A DNA stretch of 64,000 bases from contig CM072161.1 in assembly GCA_036850595.1 (NCBI GenBank), positions 17,441,812 through 17,505,811 on the forward strand, read 5' to 3'. A model generated the notes under the pieces. The model was given only the letters and a program-made list of their open reading frames with translations, was not told where the DNA came from and ran no database searches. How positions within the stretch are numbered: the stretch's first letter is position 1; every line of letters begins with the position of its first letter. Positions 49,346-61,844 of the stretch are shown piece after piece. A program made the position numbers and the translations under genes. The stretch comes from Rhyacichthys aspro (lineage: Eukaryota > Chordata > Actinopteri > Gobiiformes > Rhyacichthyidae).

Positions 49346-50419
49346 TTAACTGTGTGCACCTCATGTGACAGGAGTAAACTGTTTTATGTGTATTTAACAG
49401 TGTTTACTTTACAAACTCATGTGTCATTCATCAACCTATCGTCATGTCTTTGAGGGTCCAGGGTAAATTGAGACTTGAATGTCCACTAAACATGTCAACA
49501 CACTCAAAAATAACAAGGAAGGTCTCTATCTTTCCTTTGAAATCACAACCATCAGATGATAACAATACTGTCGATTATATCAATATAAAATACTCTTTAT
49601 TGTCTCAATCTTCCCGTATTTGTTATAAACCACATTAACTGAGACCAGTCTGTATCAAAACAATCTTTATTCTTTATGACCCTAAATGCCATTGTTGCAA
49701 AAGACTGTCCTGAAAATGTGTTATTGATTGATTGTTAAAACACCAAACTTCCCAGATAACGGTTTCGGTTTCTGAATTGATTTTGTCAGTAGAGTGTGGC
49801 ATAGTTGTTTTGCCATGTCAAACATTTTCCATTCGATTTCGCCAGTTTATCAGCATTATTAAAGTCCCCCACTCCCAGAGATAAGATAAAATGCCAAAGG
49901 AGAAAATCAATGAGTGCAACAGCCTCTAACTCAAAATGGAGCTGACAGCTTGATTAATAGAAGTGCTTTGCCGTGGCTCTGACTGATTAGACTCGTATGA
50001 ATGGAAAATGTAAGGCCATTGTTAAAGCGGGTGTTTTAGTGTCTCGTTGTTTTGTGGGTTTGAGCGCAGATAGAGTCTCTTCCAATTAAATTCCTCCATG
50101 CATTCAATCTCTTTTCCCCATTAACTTAAATTAATTGCCGAAAGTTTAATACAAGTCCCACATCACCTGGGAAAGGCCTCTGTGAATCAAATATAAATGG
50201 AGTTTAATTCAATGCCACAGCCTTAGAGAATATGAACTGAGGTGACGTTAAGTGACTTACTCTTAGTGGACGCTGTTTCTGCTGTGGTTTCACCGGGGAT
50301 TTTCAGGACATCTTTAGAGTTGGACTTTTCTTCACATTCGTGGATATTGGTCTGTTGTGCGCTCTGTAAACAAACGTCATGTCATTTTGTGCAGTTTCTT
50401 TTGCATAAAACAGATCAAA

Positions 50420-50461
50420 CTGAAGTCCTTTAATGTGAGTTTGGGGCTGTGACGCTGACCA
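50420..50461 (+). repeat. Inverted repeat T, left arm (42 bp)
   Basis: Its reverse complement equals 51439-51480 with a single mismatch (CCCCAAAC against CCCCGAAC). The arms are about 1 kb apart, and the similarity stops abruptly at both ends. Confidence 0.9.
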
Positions 50462-50708
50462 GAACTCTCCAGAATAATAATCTTCAGCCTTGGTCAGCTG
50501 ATTTCTGAGCACGAATTTAACAACAAATATCAATAATGATATGTTTTTAATGATACGGCAGCAGCACGTTACAAACAAACATAAGTCCTGAACAATAACT
50601 GCACTAAAAATCGTTCTGGTGGACATCGGCTTCAGTGGATTGAAAAAGAAACGTGTGTTCTTTCTGAACTGCAGCCTTAGTGTCTCAGAAACAGATTTAA
50701 ACAGCTGT

Positions 50709-50790
50709 AAAGGCTTTGTTTACTCAGCAGCAGATAAGCTTTATTATGAAACTGTGCTGTTGTTCTGTACATCTCACCTGGATCATTATT
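50709..50790 (+). repeat. Dispersed repeat S, copy 2
   Basis: Direct, diverged copy of 49268-49345; see that entry for the shared words. No recognised class. Confidence 0.55.
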
Positions 50791-50939
50791 TCTTTCTTTA
50801 GAAAATTGAACAGACCTTGTATCCATTAGGAGCACACAGCTCTGAAGTCCAGACAACAGTATTTTTCCCCAATGTGTTAATAAAAAGAACATTTCCTTTG
50901 ACTTTGTTTAACATGTGTTGCACTAATCCAACTTAAACC

Positions 50940-51250
50940 ATGATCAAGACCGGTGTACAGGTATATAGAGACCAATACAAGACCAAGACCTCACAAAAAC
51001 ACAAGAACAACTGGAGGAGATGAAAGAGAACCATCCTAAACCTAAATACATGGACCAGCAACGTTTTAAAACCATGAATAGTTAGTGTTTGGTGAAGAGA
51101 TATTTAGTTAGTTACAAGAATATTTTAATAAAGGGAGGCATTTTTGTCAAATCACAATGATATAGAGAAATAAAAATGCCGTAATCTTGAATTAAAACCC
51201 CGAGACCTGACCCAGACCGAGTAAAATGAGCTCAAGACCAAGTCCTGTCC
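50940..51250. repeat. AAGACCAAG-rich segment, possible old repeat
   Basis: Both ends carry AAGACC words (ATCAAGACCGG, ACAAGACCAAGACC at left; CAGACCGAG, CTCAAGACCAAG at right). Similar words occur near 7810-8110 and, as complement, at 23200-23310 and 25990-26100. From memory, GGTCTTG/GTCTCG-rich repeats are common in fish. Boundaries are uncertain. Confidence 0.35.
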
Positions 51251-51438
51251 GGATCCTACACCACTCTTTATCTGAAAGTGACACTGCTGTGGGCTGGTGC
51301 TCGCTGACCTGGCGCCGAGGCTCAACACGGCGTCCATCTGTCAGACCGAGCCCACTGCAGAGGAACAGGTTAATGAGGCAGAACAACACAGGCCACCTGA
51401 CGAAGCACTGCATCCATCTTTGTCTGCTACAGGTCACA

Positions 51439-51480
51439 TGGTCAGCGTCACAGCCCCGAACTCACATTAAAGGACTTCAG
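51439..51480 (-). repeat. Inverted repeat T, right arm (42 bp)
   Basis: See 50420-50461. Read on this arm's plus strand, one frame gives WSASQPRTHIKGLQ; the left arm's minus strand gives WSASQPQTHIKGLQ. No known protein family was recognised. Confidence 0.9.
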
Positions 51481-54400
51481 ACGACGACCCACAACCGACA
51501 GGGCTTTGTATGTCTCCAGAGTCTCAACATGTAAACTATAAATGCTATGAATGAACGGATTTATGCTAACATGTGGCTTATTTAACAAATTTGACCACAT
51601 TTATGCTGCCGAAGCAAAACAAACCTCCTCTAAATGTTCCTCTGTGGTTTCTGCAGCGATATCAGGAGAGTTTACTGACAACTTGTAGAGAATTATTCTA
51701 TGCGTTTTTAGTAAACCGAGATATTTTTATAAATGGATAAAAAATATTGCTGTGTAAAACTGTTGTGTAAACTACTTTACTACTTTATAAAATCCTTTCT
51801 TTTTACTCACATGGCCCTAAAAATCATTTAAAATTGTAATTTACCGCTACTACAACTACATTGCTGTAATTTTCATTTTGTCATTCAACCAAATCCAGAA
51901 ATCACCTTCTATTTATACCTTTCTACCAGCTTTTCAGTTTATCTAACTATCTATCTATACTGTCGTCCATATTGGCTATTTTTATTAATTTTTTCAGCAG
52001 ATGGACAGTTTTCATGATAAGACACATCTGCAACTATCCCCAGAGCATTCTTTAAGCATCTCATTACAACATAAGTCATTTTTCCAGAGCTAATACACTT
52101 ACTGAGGCTGTGTTTCCGTGGCCTAACCTGCCGTTAACATGTGCCGGTGGGGAATACATTATGCTAACGAGTGCTGCATGTTTGTACAATCGATACTTGC
52201 CATGAACCCTCGGTGTAGCGCTGTGTGTTCAGTAAACACGGTGGCTTTGACCTTAGCGTCTCCGAGTAGCCTTGCCCCGAAGCCCGGCATACAAATATAA
52301 ACCCGAGTGATGTATGGACGCATTAGGATTCTTGAAGGCCTTCTACAGCAAACCATTAGAGCTTTACTCCACTCCAAGCCCGTACTAAGAGGCTTTTCAC
52401 TGTCGTCTGAATGTATTAATGGAGCTTTCTCTTTAAAGAGTGAAGTCAGTAGATGTGCTGGATGTAAATGTGGTTGTATTTTTTCATTTTGAAGCAAATT
52501 TTATCCCCACAGTAGATCTAGATAGACGGTAGATTGGAGAAGCAGAGATTAAACCCTGCAATGTGGTAAATGGGGCCAGACAAAATTGGATTTGTAACAT
52601 TGCATAAATAACCCGTCATGTGATGAAAAATAACACTTTAGAATAAGGTGTGTTACTATTTATTGTGTATTGCAGTTAATGTATTACTTTGTGTAAGACT
52701 TGAACAAGATTTGAAGGTTTGATTACCTCTGTCTCAATGTAAGCATAATAATAATAACTCTATGTTCTTGTCCTCAGGTAAAAATATCTCTTACCTTATA
52801 TGTCTGCTGCTCACGCATATGACATTGACACAGAGCGATATAATCAAATAGATAACACCAAAGCCTTATTAACAAATACCTAAGGCAGCTACAATTGATG
52901 CAAGCATCCAGTGATTTTGAAACAACCGCAAAAATGAACAGCAGCTACTGTTTGTTCACATAATATCAATGGATTTCAATCAAAAAACAGGTAGTCGTGT
53001 TAAGCATTTATGTTTATATCAAAGGTCTAGAAATATGAGACTGTGACCTATTGATGTTACACTGACGTCAGAAAACAGTGACTCAAGGCCCTCGAGGACC
53101 ACCACTTGTACTCAGGGTTTGTTGAGTGGTCCTTAGGGAGTCTCAGAGGTTCAGTTCTGAATTTAAAAATATCTTGAAATCACATTTTCATCTTTGAGTG
53201 AAAGCAGCCTCTGACAAAAGGCGTATTAAATAAAAGGATTCCTCTAAAAAAAAAAAAAAAAAAAAGTGCATTTGGTCTTCCTTAAACTTCCTTAAAGTGT
53301 TTTTTTTTTTCAAGGTAAAAAAAAATGGTCTGCCTATAAGAAAAGAAAGAAGTTTTCCTCATAAGGATTCCTCATAAAAAAGCCTTTCATACACAAATAT
53401 ATGATCTTGCACCTTGCCTTGACTTGAAACTTATGGAAATGTAAAGCAACGTTTGCGTGAAAATGTGGGTAGTTTTCTGGTTTAGACATGTTAAAAAGAA
53501 AAGGCTCACTTAAAAGTGTCAGAGTCTGAATGTAGCTTTGATGACGTTTTCTCGATGTGACCAAGTGCTGTTGTGTTTACTCCACACTGACCATTATCTC
53601 CCATAAATAATAAACACAAACAGTCTGTCGGTTTAGCTAAACGCAAGCTGCAGGCGGCAGAGCGCTGTTATAATAAATGAGCTCTACAGACTTGACTTTC
53701 CCTCGAGTCTCCACCAGGAGTCTGATCTTACAGGACGCAGGAAGAGGTGCATCATGGGAGGAAGCTGTCAGGTAGAAGTGAAGGCTGATCTCAGAGGAGC
53801 TGCGGTGATGAACTCTGCGCCGTGTTACAGCCGTTCGATCTAATCTGAATCACAGTTGGAACAAAGACGAGAAGAAAAGCTACATCAGTGACATTTAAAG
53901 GCTGTCAGTGGGTTTTCTTTATAATGGCACACATTCACAAAGAAACGGAGAAAGAAATGGCCTTACATTAACGCGAGGATGTGTCACCCGACAGATAATT
54001 AACTGCATCAGTGTAAAGTTTACAGAAATCAGTGAGACATAAACGGCACTACTTTATAAAACAATTAAGGTTAACGTTTACTTGCCAAATAATGAGCCCC
54101 ATTGCCCTTCTGTAACAAGTTTTAGAGCTTGTTTATGATAATAATAAGCCAATCCTTGAGGTATTTACGACGCATGTTGGTGCGCTGCTTTTGTCATTCA
54201 TTATTGAACAAAATACTTGTATAGTATTTCGTCAGGACTGACCTTAACACTGGCTTTCCCCTGCTCCATTCAATGACATCAGTGTAGCACTCCTTATCTA
54301 TTAATAATAGGGTTTCTTATGATTAATTTGGACTTCTGTGTTTTGTTAACACAGTTTTGCTTTTGTGTGCCAGAAATGTAATTACCTGAACTGCTACTTC

Positions 54401-54590
54401 CATTTAAAGCCAAATTCACTGACCTCACCCCAGAGCTCTGAGGTCAAGCTTAAGATATAAACTCTGTTGTAATTGAAATGCTGTGTACAAGTAGAGTTAT
54501 ATACCCAAAGGGAAAGATAAAAAAGATACCAGTGATAGAAGAGCTCCGGTCATGGCCTTCGTGTTTTAAATGAGGAAACAAGTTAAAACA
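51481..54590. other. Gene-free stretch
   Basis: A20 tract at 53246-53265. AAGGATTCCTC words flank it (53235 and 53363), together with two further A/T runs, suggesting an old poly(A) insertion. The part at 52120-52440 is unique and CpG-containing. No exon recognised. Confidence 0.4.
53246..53265. repeat. A20 tract
   Basis: Twenty consecutive A. It could be a retroposed poly(A) tail, but the upstream sequence matches no gene or SINE I recognise. Confidence 0.95.
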
Positions 54591-55060
54591 ACACCGGCGC
54601 GTGTTAGCATCTCAGGCACGTCTTCTCATCTTCAGACTGTAAACATGACCCACTTCGTTCAGTCTCAGCAGCTCATAAAACCCACTAATCCTGCACCGAG
54701 ACCGTTTTACAGCTCCCATTAAATCAACTGCTAAGAACCTCCTCAAACAGGCGCAGAAACACACAGGCGTCGATATGAGAAAGTCACGGCACGTTGGAGA
54801 ATCTGTCACATAACGTCGGAGCGTGGAAACTGAAGAGCCACTGTCGGAGCCATTTTCCCCTCACCGAATTAGACGCTTCTAATAAAAATTTAATTTGGTT
54901 ATTACAAGCCTCGAGTGCTGCCCTCGAGCCGCGTCTGGATGAAATGGATCAGACACGTGCGCGCCGTCGAAATGAATTTTAATTGGTTGGAAACGAGCGG
55001 TGTTCATTAAAAAGACGTTATAGGCAGCGAGAGGAGAGAGTGTGCTATTGGTCTCGGAGA
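54590..55060. promoter_or_regulatory. CpG-retaining block with homeodomain-like cores
   Basis: By my count about 20 CpG in 54781-55020. The middle is AT-rich with TAATTTGGTTATTA and TTTTAATTGG cores between CpG-rich shoulders, and CTCGAG is repeated at 54910-54915 and 54923-54928. Such mixed texture is typical of conserved developmental enhancers. Inference only. Confidence 0.35.
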
Positions 55061-56555
55061 AACATGGAGCGGGCGATGAGGATGAGTTGCTTTTAGCGTC
55101 TTTGTGTTGCAGTATAGCTATAAAAGTCGCAATAGTCTCTGAGTTTGGATGTAGATCAGGATGCTGCATTCATGTGCTGCTCCGGAGGCACCAGTTTCCA
55201 AGGAAATCATTTTTCCGACTTCATGATTATGTGACTTTCACTGTGTTAATGCTGTATGACCTGAAAACTCCTTTCCTCGCGCTCCAAACCCCCACAGCAC
55301 ACAGAACTGTCTGCTTTTATTTTAATGAAGAATGTCAAACTGAACCAAAACCTCACCTTTGCTTCCCTTTTCTCATATTTTCGCCAAAGCTTCCTGCTAC
55401 AAACAGAACATCTTTTGAAATTGTGATGATAAAACCTTCAAGTCGTCAAATTTTCTGATACTATTAGCTGACGACAGAACTCATGTCCCGGTTTCAAGTC
55501 AAGAACCGAGGAGAAAGGAGGATGAGTTACCGAAAAACTCAACATAAAACTATAAAACTTGAAAACACAAATGAAATACTGTATTTATCTTCTTTTTTTT
55601 AATCAGAAATCTTTTAATTACTTTCACCTTTGGCAACAGACAACGACAACTAACCTGGACAGCCGTACCTATTCCATTCAAACTCTGAAATGGGTTTACT
55701 GTAGAAATCCTAGACAAATAGTAACTGGGCTTGATGCAGGGCTTTATTATTCTCTCTGATTGGTTAAATATCTATCCAGCTGTGTCCAGAAGTAGTTTAT
55801 TCTGTCTTTATTGGTACTGCCTCCTGGAAATAGAACTTGAATCCAAAAACACCGGAACAAGACCAGTAAAAATGACCAGCCTTCAGACACAGCTGCATAT
55901 CATGTCAGTATATATTGATAATTATTAATATCTCAGTAGTTGTTTTATCTTTTCCTCTGAGCTATGGACCTTTTATATGTTGTGTCCTTAATAAAGACTG
56001 AATTCATTATAAAGGACGTCTTTTCTCAGCACAAAAACCTTTTATAAGTGTTAAGAAACAATGAACTTAATGAGCTGCAGTCTTTCACAGCTGTTCTTAG
56101 ATAGATTTTTGCATTTGTCACTTCATCCTTTACCTTCCCCCAGAATCTACTTTACATTTTCGCACAAGATTCAATCCTAAATACTAGTTGTTGTGTACTT
56201 TTGCGTACTTTTTCGAGCCTGTCATCCCCAAATCTCATTCGGATCAAGTGAATTTCCCACAACATCAGCTGCATCTCATCATTCACTGAAGCAGACGAAG
56301 CGTGCGCCTGGTTTACTGGTGTTTCTGATGGAAAATAAATGCCAGAGCAGTGTTGTGTTTTTACAGCTGACGGCTTCTTAATAATGTGTCACAATGAGAT
56401 GTTTCTCTCCATAAACTGTATCTGTTTATCGAGGCACGACGGTTTCAGGCTTAAGACGTTCCCGTTCAAATATTAATGCGCACGCCGGTGAATTACAGAT
56501 CTGACAACGATGCCTTTTGTAACAGTTTGTTTATTGTGTCTCGGAGCTGAGGTGA
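55061..56555. other. Gene-free stretch containing the window's longest open frame
   Basis: The frame at 55042-55458 (138 codons, plus) has no known domain, no repeat and no splice context; a 96-codon frame overlaps it on the minus strand. Nothing else was recognised. Confidence 0.4.
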
Positions 56556-56727
56556 GTAATAACTTCTTAGATTTTATTTTGGCTGTGTCTAAAACTACTG
56601 CCCAGCCACAATGAAGTGTATTATAAAGAGGTGGTCTTAAATATAGTGCACTTAAAGTTTCCCACAATGCATCATAAAAAAAGAAAGTGTGCATTGGGAG
56701 AATAGAGTAGACCATAAAGCTTTGCAT
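56556..56727 (-). mobile_element. Dispersed repeat family R, copy 2
   Basis: On the minus strand: TTATGGTCTAC, ATGATGCATTGTGGGAAACT, TTAAGTGCACTATA and, at its end, GGGCAGTAGTTTTAGACACAGCC. These follow copy 1 at 41975-42155 block by block. Ends of the AGACACAGCC type suggest a DNA-transposon terminus. Confidence 0.6.
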
Positions 56728-59640
56728 GATTTGTCAGCGTGAGGTGAATAAAGATAGTTAAAGGCACACGAATACAAAGAAAAAATGCTTTTAAATGAAA
56801 GAAATTTTTTTATTTAAACAGATTTATGACGACTACAAAAAAGTTTAACAATACTGTCATAAAGAGACATAGACTGTTGGAAAATAAGTGTGTTAGTATT
56901 TAATATTCTTCTTCTATCCTAAGCCTAGTCAAAGTTTATTATAAATGTTAATTTCAGCAGATACCTGTGGGTTTTTATCGTGTCACTATTTATCACTGAG
57001 CTCCAATGCGTAGTGTAACCTGTTTGAGTGACTAAGGCGTGATGGACTATGCAGGGATTTTTAGACACTTGAACTGTTCACACCCCTCATCTCAGACAAA
57101 GCCACAACAACAAGGCTAAACCCCAGCTTTTCACCAAAGACTGTAAGACTAAAGAACTCCTCCTCATCGACAAATAATGCTTCACTCGTGTCTTGCTCAA
57201 GGAAATGACTATAAATGAGCTCGTTAACCTGTAAAATGTCACAGGTGCAGGGTCGGCCGCTGAGAAACTGCTTTAAGTGGAGGCGAGACCCGGAGAAACA
57301 ACATCTCACTGCGACAAATTCTTTTCTTCTTTTCATGTTCGTATTATAGGATTATAACCTTAAACTCCCCACTAACCACAGTCTGTAGTAAATGCCTCTC
57401 TCTGATGTAAAGTGAGCTGCTGTTTTTAGACACAAACAATCCTTCTGTGGTGAGTAACCTTCAGCACATTTCACTCACAGAAAGTCTGCAAACAACAGAC
57501 TAAAAGACATATTAGCATCAGATCAGGGTCTAAGGTGCCTGTCTTTAAAGTAAGTGCATGCTTAGTTGATAATTAGCCACAAATATATTAAAGTAAGTAA
57601 ATAAATCCAGACGTGTTGCTCATCTCCTGCCACTTGTAGCTGTTGCACTACCGCTCTCTTCTCCTTGAAATAAACGAAACAAATAAACTAAAGTGACAAA
57701 TGGATGCAACAGCCGTCCGAGAAATGTTGTGTTTTTGCTGCCCACAAACATCGAGAAAGCACCAAAATGCATCTCACAGAAAAGGCATTAGATGTTCGGA
57801 GTAAAGGTCGAGACTCACTTATCACTATTGATTTTGCAGCTCGGATAAAAGACCCGGGCAATTTTCCTGCCAGTGATGACAGGCACTCTGGGAAATGTAG
57901 GCATTTGTAGCAGAGGTCGACGAGGCGGGTTGAATAAAAGTGTGAGCGTCAGAGAGTTTTTTTTTCACGGGGGGCTTCAGGGGGACATTAGCCTCTCAAT
58001 ATAAACCTCCAAACATATAAACAGGCTCCAAAGCAGGGCAGCCACAAAGGAAACATGGATTTCAGCCTCACTGCAAACCATAAATAAATATGTCGCATTC
58101 TTTATTTAGAAGAAGAGAAGGAAGATAAAACTGATCCACGATAATGAGCTTGTGAAAAAAATGGACTGACTATTAGAAGTCTTCATAACAGAACAATACA
58201 TCTGTGGTTGTGATTAAGGGAAAACATTAATGATTTTGTTACTGTGTTTAAAATCCATTAAATGTATCCATTCTATTCTTTGCATTTTGTAAAACTGGTT
58301 CTTAAGTGTTGCACATGGACACCTTCAGCCCCATGAACCGGACCCAAAAACAACTAAATGTTTTAGTTTGTTTGAGAAAAATGACAATATTTGCACCACA
58401 GACAAAGGCCAAACACAAGAACAGAGCAGAAACAGAAACAGTGCTGTGTTAGTTCTGACTATCTTCTTCTAATAAAAAGTGTTTTCACCAAAAGCCACAC
58501 AAACATCGCTTCACTGTGACGTCAGAGAGTTATATTTTCTCTCTCTGATAAATGCTGAAAATAACTCTTCAGTCTGTATGGAGTTCATTACAAATGCACT
58601 CACAGCTGCGACACTTCTTCTTCTCTTGTTGTTTCGAGTGTCTCCGCCGAAATGGAAACAGGAACTGGCTTTGACTCTTCGTCGGTGGCAGATGTTAAAG
58701 CTCTGACGCTGTTTCTCCAAGTGGCTGACTTTAGAAGAGAAGAACTAATTATATCACAAGGGATTGATCAAAACTATTTGCAGTAGATTTCACCGGAACT
58801 ATATTATTATATTATACATCCACTTTGGTATCCTGGTTATCCAAGGTTATCCTTATCCAATTTATGAATATATTCTTTTATGATGTTACAGTATCAAGTA
58901 TTATTGTTATTAATAAAGACAAAGAACATTGCATATTTTAAGCTGTTGATGGCAAAATAATACAGACATAACATATTTACCTCATTTCCAGCAACAGAAG
59001 AACAAAACATGTTCTGACCTTTGATAGAGTTTTAAGAACAGGACGAGAAACAAAAGGTGAAGAAGAAGAAGAAGAAAGTATTGGAACAATGCAACATCCT
59101 ACAGCGGCTGTAGTGGAGAAATATTTTGATAGTTTGAGTCCAGCGCAGACACAATAACCAGTTGTTAAACATGAAGGTGTGTAATATTGAACCAACTGCA
59201 CACTATTGTGAAACAATACGTTCGTTTTGTATCACTCCGCTGAACTGGCACGTGCTCAGAAACCAGGATCGGACGTATGTACAGCTCTGTAGAAAATAAA
59301 ACTGATTGAAGTGTATTTTCACATCATCTATCCTTAAAAAAGTGTATTTACTAGAGCTATTTATTATTTTGGCTTTTAGGTGTTTTTGCTGTTTCCATTT
59401 GACAGTATTTCACCGTAAATATTTCACAGCTTTGTGTTTTAGCAGAACTAGACTCACTGTGGTTTGTGTAATATTCAGTTATAATGAGACACTATTTTTT
59501 GTCATGTATATAGTGTTTCTCTTTGGTCATTGTTTCAAATATGGTCCCTTTATTCTATACATCATCTTTTCTCTTCACCGTCCATTGATCCAAACTCGAT
59601 CTCAACTCAAACCCTGACGTCCTGAAGAAGTGTAGCATTG
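56728..59640. other. Gene-free stretch
   Basis: A (GAA)n run lies at 59059-59077. The CCGAAATGGAAACAGGAAC part near 58650 and the CpG-containing part at 57700-57990 are unique. No exon or transposon recognised. Confidence 0.4.
59059..59077. repeat. (GAA)6 microsatellite
   Basis: Six GAA units on the plus strand. Confidence 0.95.
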
Positions 59641-59945
59641 ACTTTGTGTAACAGCGGCGAGTCGTGTTCAAGGCTGTGCTCTGAATACGTCACGTCGGGT
59701 CCCTGTTGACTCGCTGCTGTGACGTGGCCCCCGTTTCCCATTAGCGTGTGACAGGGGCCGTTTATAGCAGCCAGCCCCTGTGGAGAAGCAGGTTAGCGGT
59801 AATTACTCAACCCGTGCCTCGTGAGGAGAGACATCCCTGGGTTCGACCAATCAGACGTCTGGGATTTGTCACTGACAGTCGGCACAGCTTTGGTCGCTTC
59901 CTGTTTCTCTCCGTGACCTTTTCTTCTCATCAGGTTAACATGTAA
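59641..59945. promoter_or_regulatory. CpG-retaining block with CRE-like TGACGT motifs
   Basis: By my count 14 CpG in 59641-59820. It has TACGTCACGTCGG (59688-59700) and GTGACGTGG (59719-59727), both ATF/CREB-type half sites, and a hairpin ACAGGGGC/GCCCCTGT (59752-59781 region) around TTTATAGCAG. The nearest gene end is 2.4 kb away. Role is inferred. Confidence 0.3.
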
Positions 59946-61250
59946 TAATATGTCACTCATCGTCCTGACCTTCTTCTGAGACAGGCCCGCTCTCAGTCCC
60001 ACAGAGTGATACCAGGGTACGGTCATACCCTCATTATATTCAGTACCACACTATTCATACACACAACTACTTCTAAAAGATAATATCAGGCGGCTTTCTA
60101 CGTGAGTGACTTATTGAAAGGTGATGGGAGTGAGTGCATTGACAGCTCCCTTAAGCTCCTTTACTGTGTAGTTTATTGTATCAGAAAAACAAAAATATAA
60201 AAATAACATCAAGAGGACTGCAGTCTGGTCATGTTTTTGTTGAGCGTTTGAAGCAAGATTTAAGCCTAGGTTTGTTTATGTGGACATCATGCTAACTGCT
60301 AACTATAATTTAATAATTTAATCATTCAAACATGAGATTGGTTGTCTTTAATCTTTTCTTATCACTCTGGGACATGCAACTGCAAAACCAGGGCTTTAGT
60401 ATGACAGTTATGCCCATTAATCTTTACCCTAAATATGCATTTTAATAGCTATATGATGCATTTTCATTTATTATTCTTACGTATTTGTAACATTTAAAAA
60501 ATAATTACTAGTGCCATGTACTATTTTGGCTTCTACGACCTTCCTGCACAGCAAAATCATCAACATTAGCAAAAATCTATAGAAATATTCCAAATGTAGT
60601 CAGTTTTATATTTGCATAAAAATGCCTCAGTGCAGACCTTCTACATTGTAAGAGCATAACAGAGTGGAAGCTTAAAAAATCAAAATATAACCAAGAGTCC
60701 AGCCTTAAGGCCATTATTTCAACCAAATTGCACATTTATTTCACTTGTAAATTTGACCATTGGGTTTTGCCAACGGTGAGACGTCAGGGTGATTCCCAAA
60801 TATTCTCACATCACATCAGAAAAACCCCATTGTTTTAGAATTGTTGATCTCTAACAGCAGGTGCTAAATCGCTTGTGCCGTTTTAAATGTAATTGCCCGT
60901 TTTTGCACTAATTCTGCTCCTGTGGGAAACACTAATCACTTTGCTCCATTTTTTGTGCAGCATCTAATCAGTGTGTGTTTTAGGATCCTGTCTCCAGTAA
61001 TTTCCCATTTTCTTGGTGGATATGGTTGGTCCCACTAACTGTCTGATGCATTGCCAAAAAGGAAGCTAGACTGAGAGGTGTTACAGAAGGCTCAAAAAAC
61101 ATTTTACGTTACATGGACCTATTAAACATTCATGTTTTCTGTCCTGTCCCCAGGTGTTCCCTTTGGTCTGGGTGAACTGACTATTTTAACTTGACGATAA
61201 ATGGTGAAATAAGTCTTTAATCTGCTTCCGATAGATCGACCCAGTCCTCT
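59946..61250. other. Gene-free stretch
   Basis: AT-rich and CpG-poor; no exon or transposon recognised. Confidence 0.4.
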
Positions 61251-61560
61251 AAAGTCATATACGTCTGGGCGCCGTTCGTCATTTGCTCACGCTCGTGTTG
61301 TGATTGAAAAGCCCTGGTTTTGCGCGTTGGTCGCTCGTGTGTTTATCTGACCTTGTGGCAGGAGACGGCCGATACTCCGGCTCGTATTGGATTTGGTGCT
61401 CGGCGAATGACTCACGGTGTCAATAAAGGAGCGAAAGTGGCAGATGAACTTTTGTGGCTCGGTGCGTCCGTTTCATCTCAGGCTCCGGCGCATGATGAGT
61501 TTGTTTGACCTCGGCTTTATCAGATTTCCAATAAGACGTCGGCCGCACACACAAGCAGAG
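61251..61560. promoter_or_regulatory. Strongest CpG-retaining block in the window, just beyond the galnt10 3' end
   Basis: By my count 27 CpG in 61261-61560 against zero or one per 60 bp nearby. It is unique and non-repetitive, with TGCGCGTTGGTCGCTCG and CGTCGGCCGCAC. It lies 0.7-1.0 kb beyond the galnt10 poly(A) site, so it may be an enhancer or a promoter of an unannotated transcript. No exon was recognised. Confidence 0.4.
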
Positions 61561-61844
61561 GCAAATCCAAACAGTGGCAGTGGAGAAGCCTGCTTTATGC
61601 TGTGGATCAGTGAGGAAACCAGGTGCATGTTATTATCCGTTTCCAGAAAAAGATGGGGAAACTATTGATCAAAACAACTGTCCAACTATACAAGTTTATG
61701 TTTTGTAAAAATAGTAAAGATTTAGATCATCCAAAGATTTTGATTCAGTTGATTAGTCGCTTCTCACAGATACACTATCAGTATTTATCCGTTTCATGTT
61801 TCCCCCTTTTCTCTGTTCAGGTCTGTTTTTGCTGAATATACACT

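Noticed and set aside
55042..55458. 138-codon open frame, the longest in the window
   Set aside because: No domain, no repeat, no splice or polyadenylation context, and a 96-codon frame overlaps it on the other strand. Length is within chance for 64 kb.
57880..57905. CTCTGGGAAATGTAG as a DNA-transposon end
   Set aside because: A single short word without a partner end.
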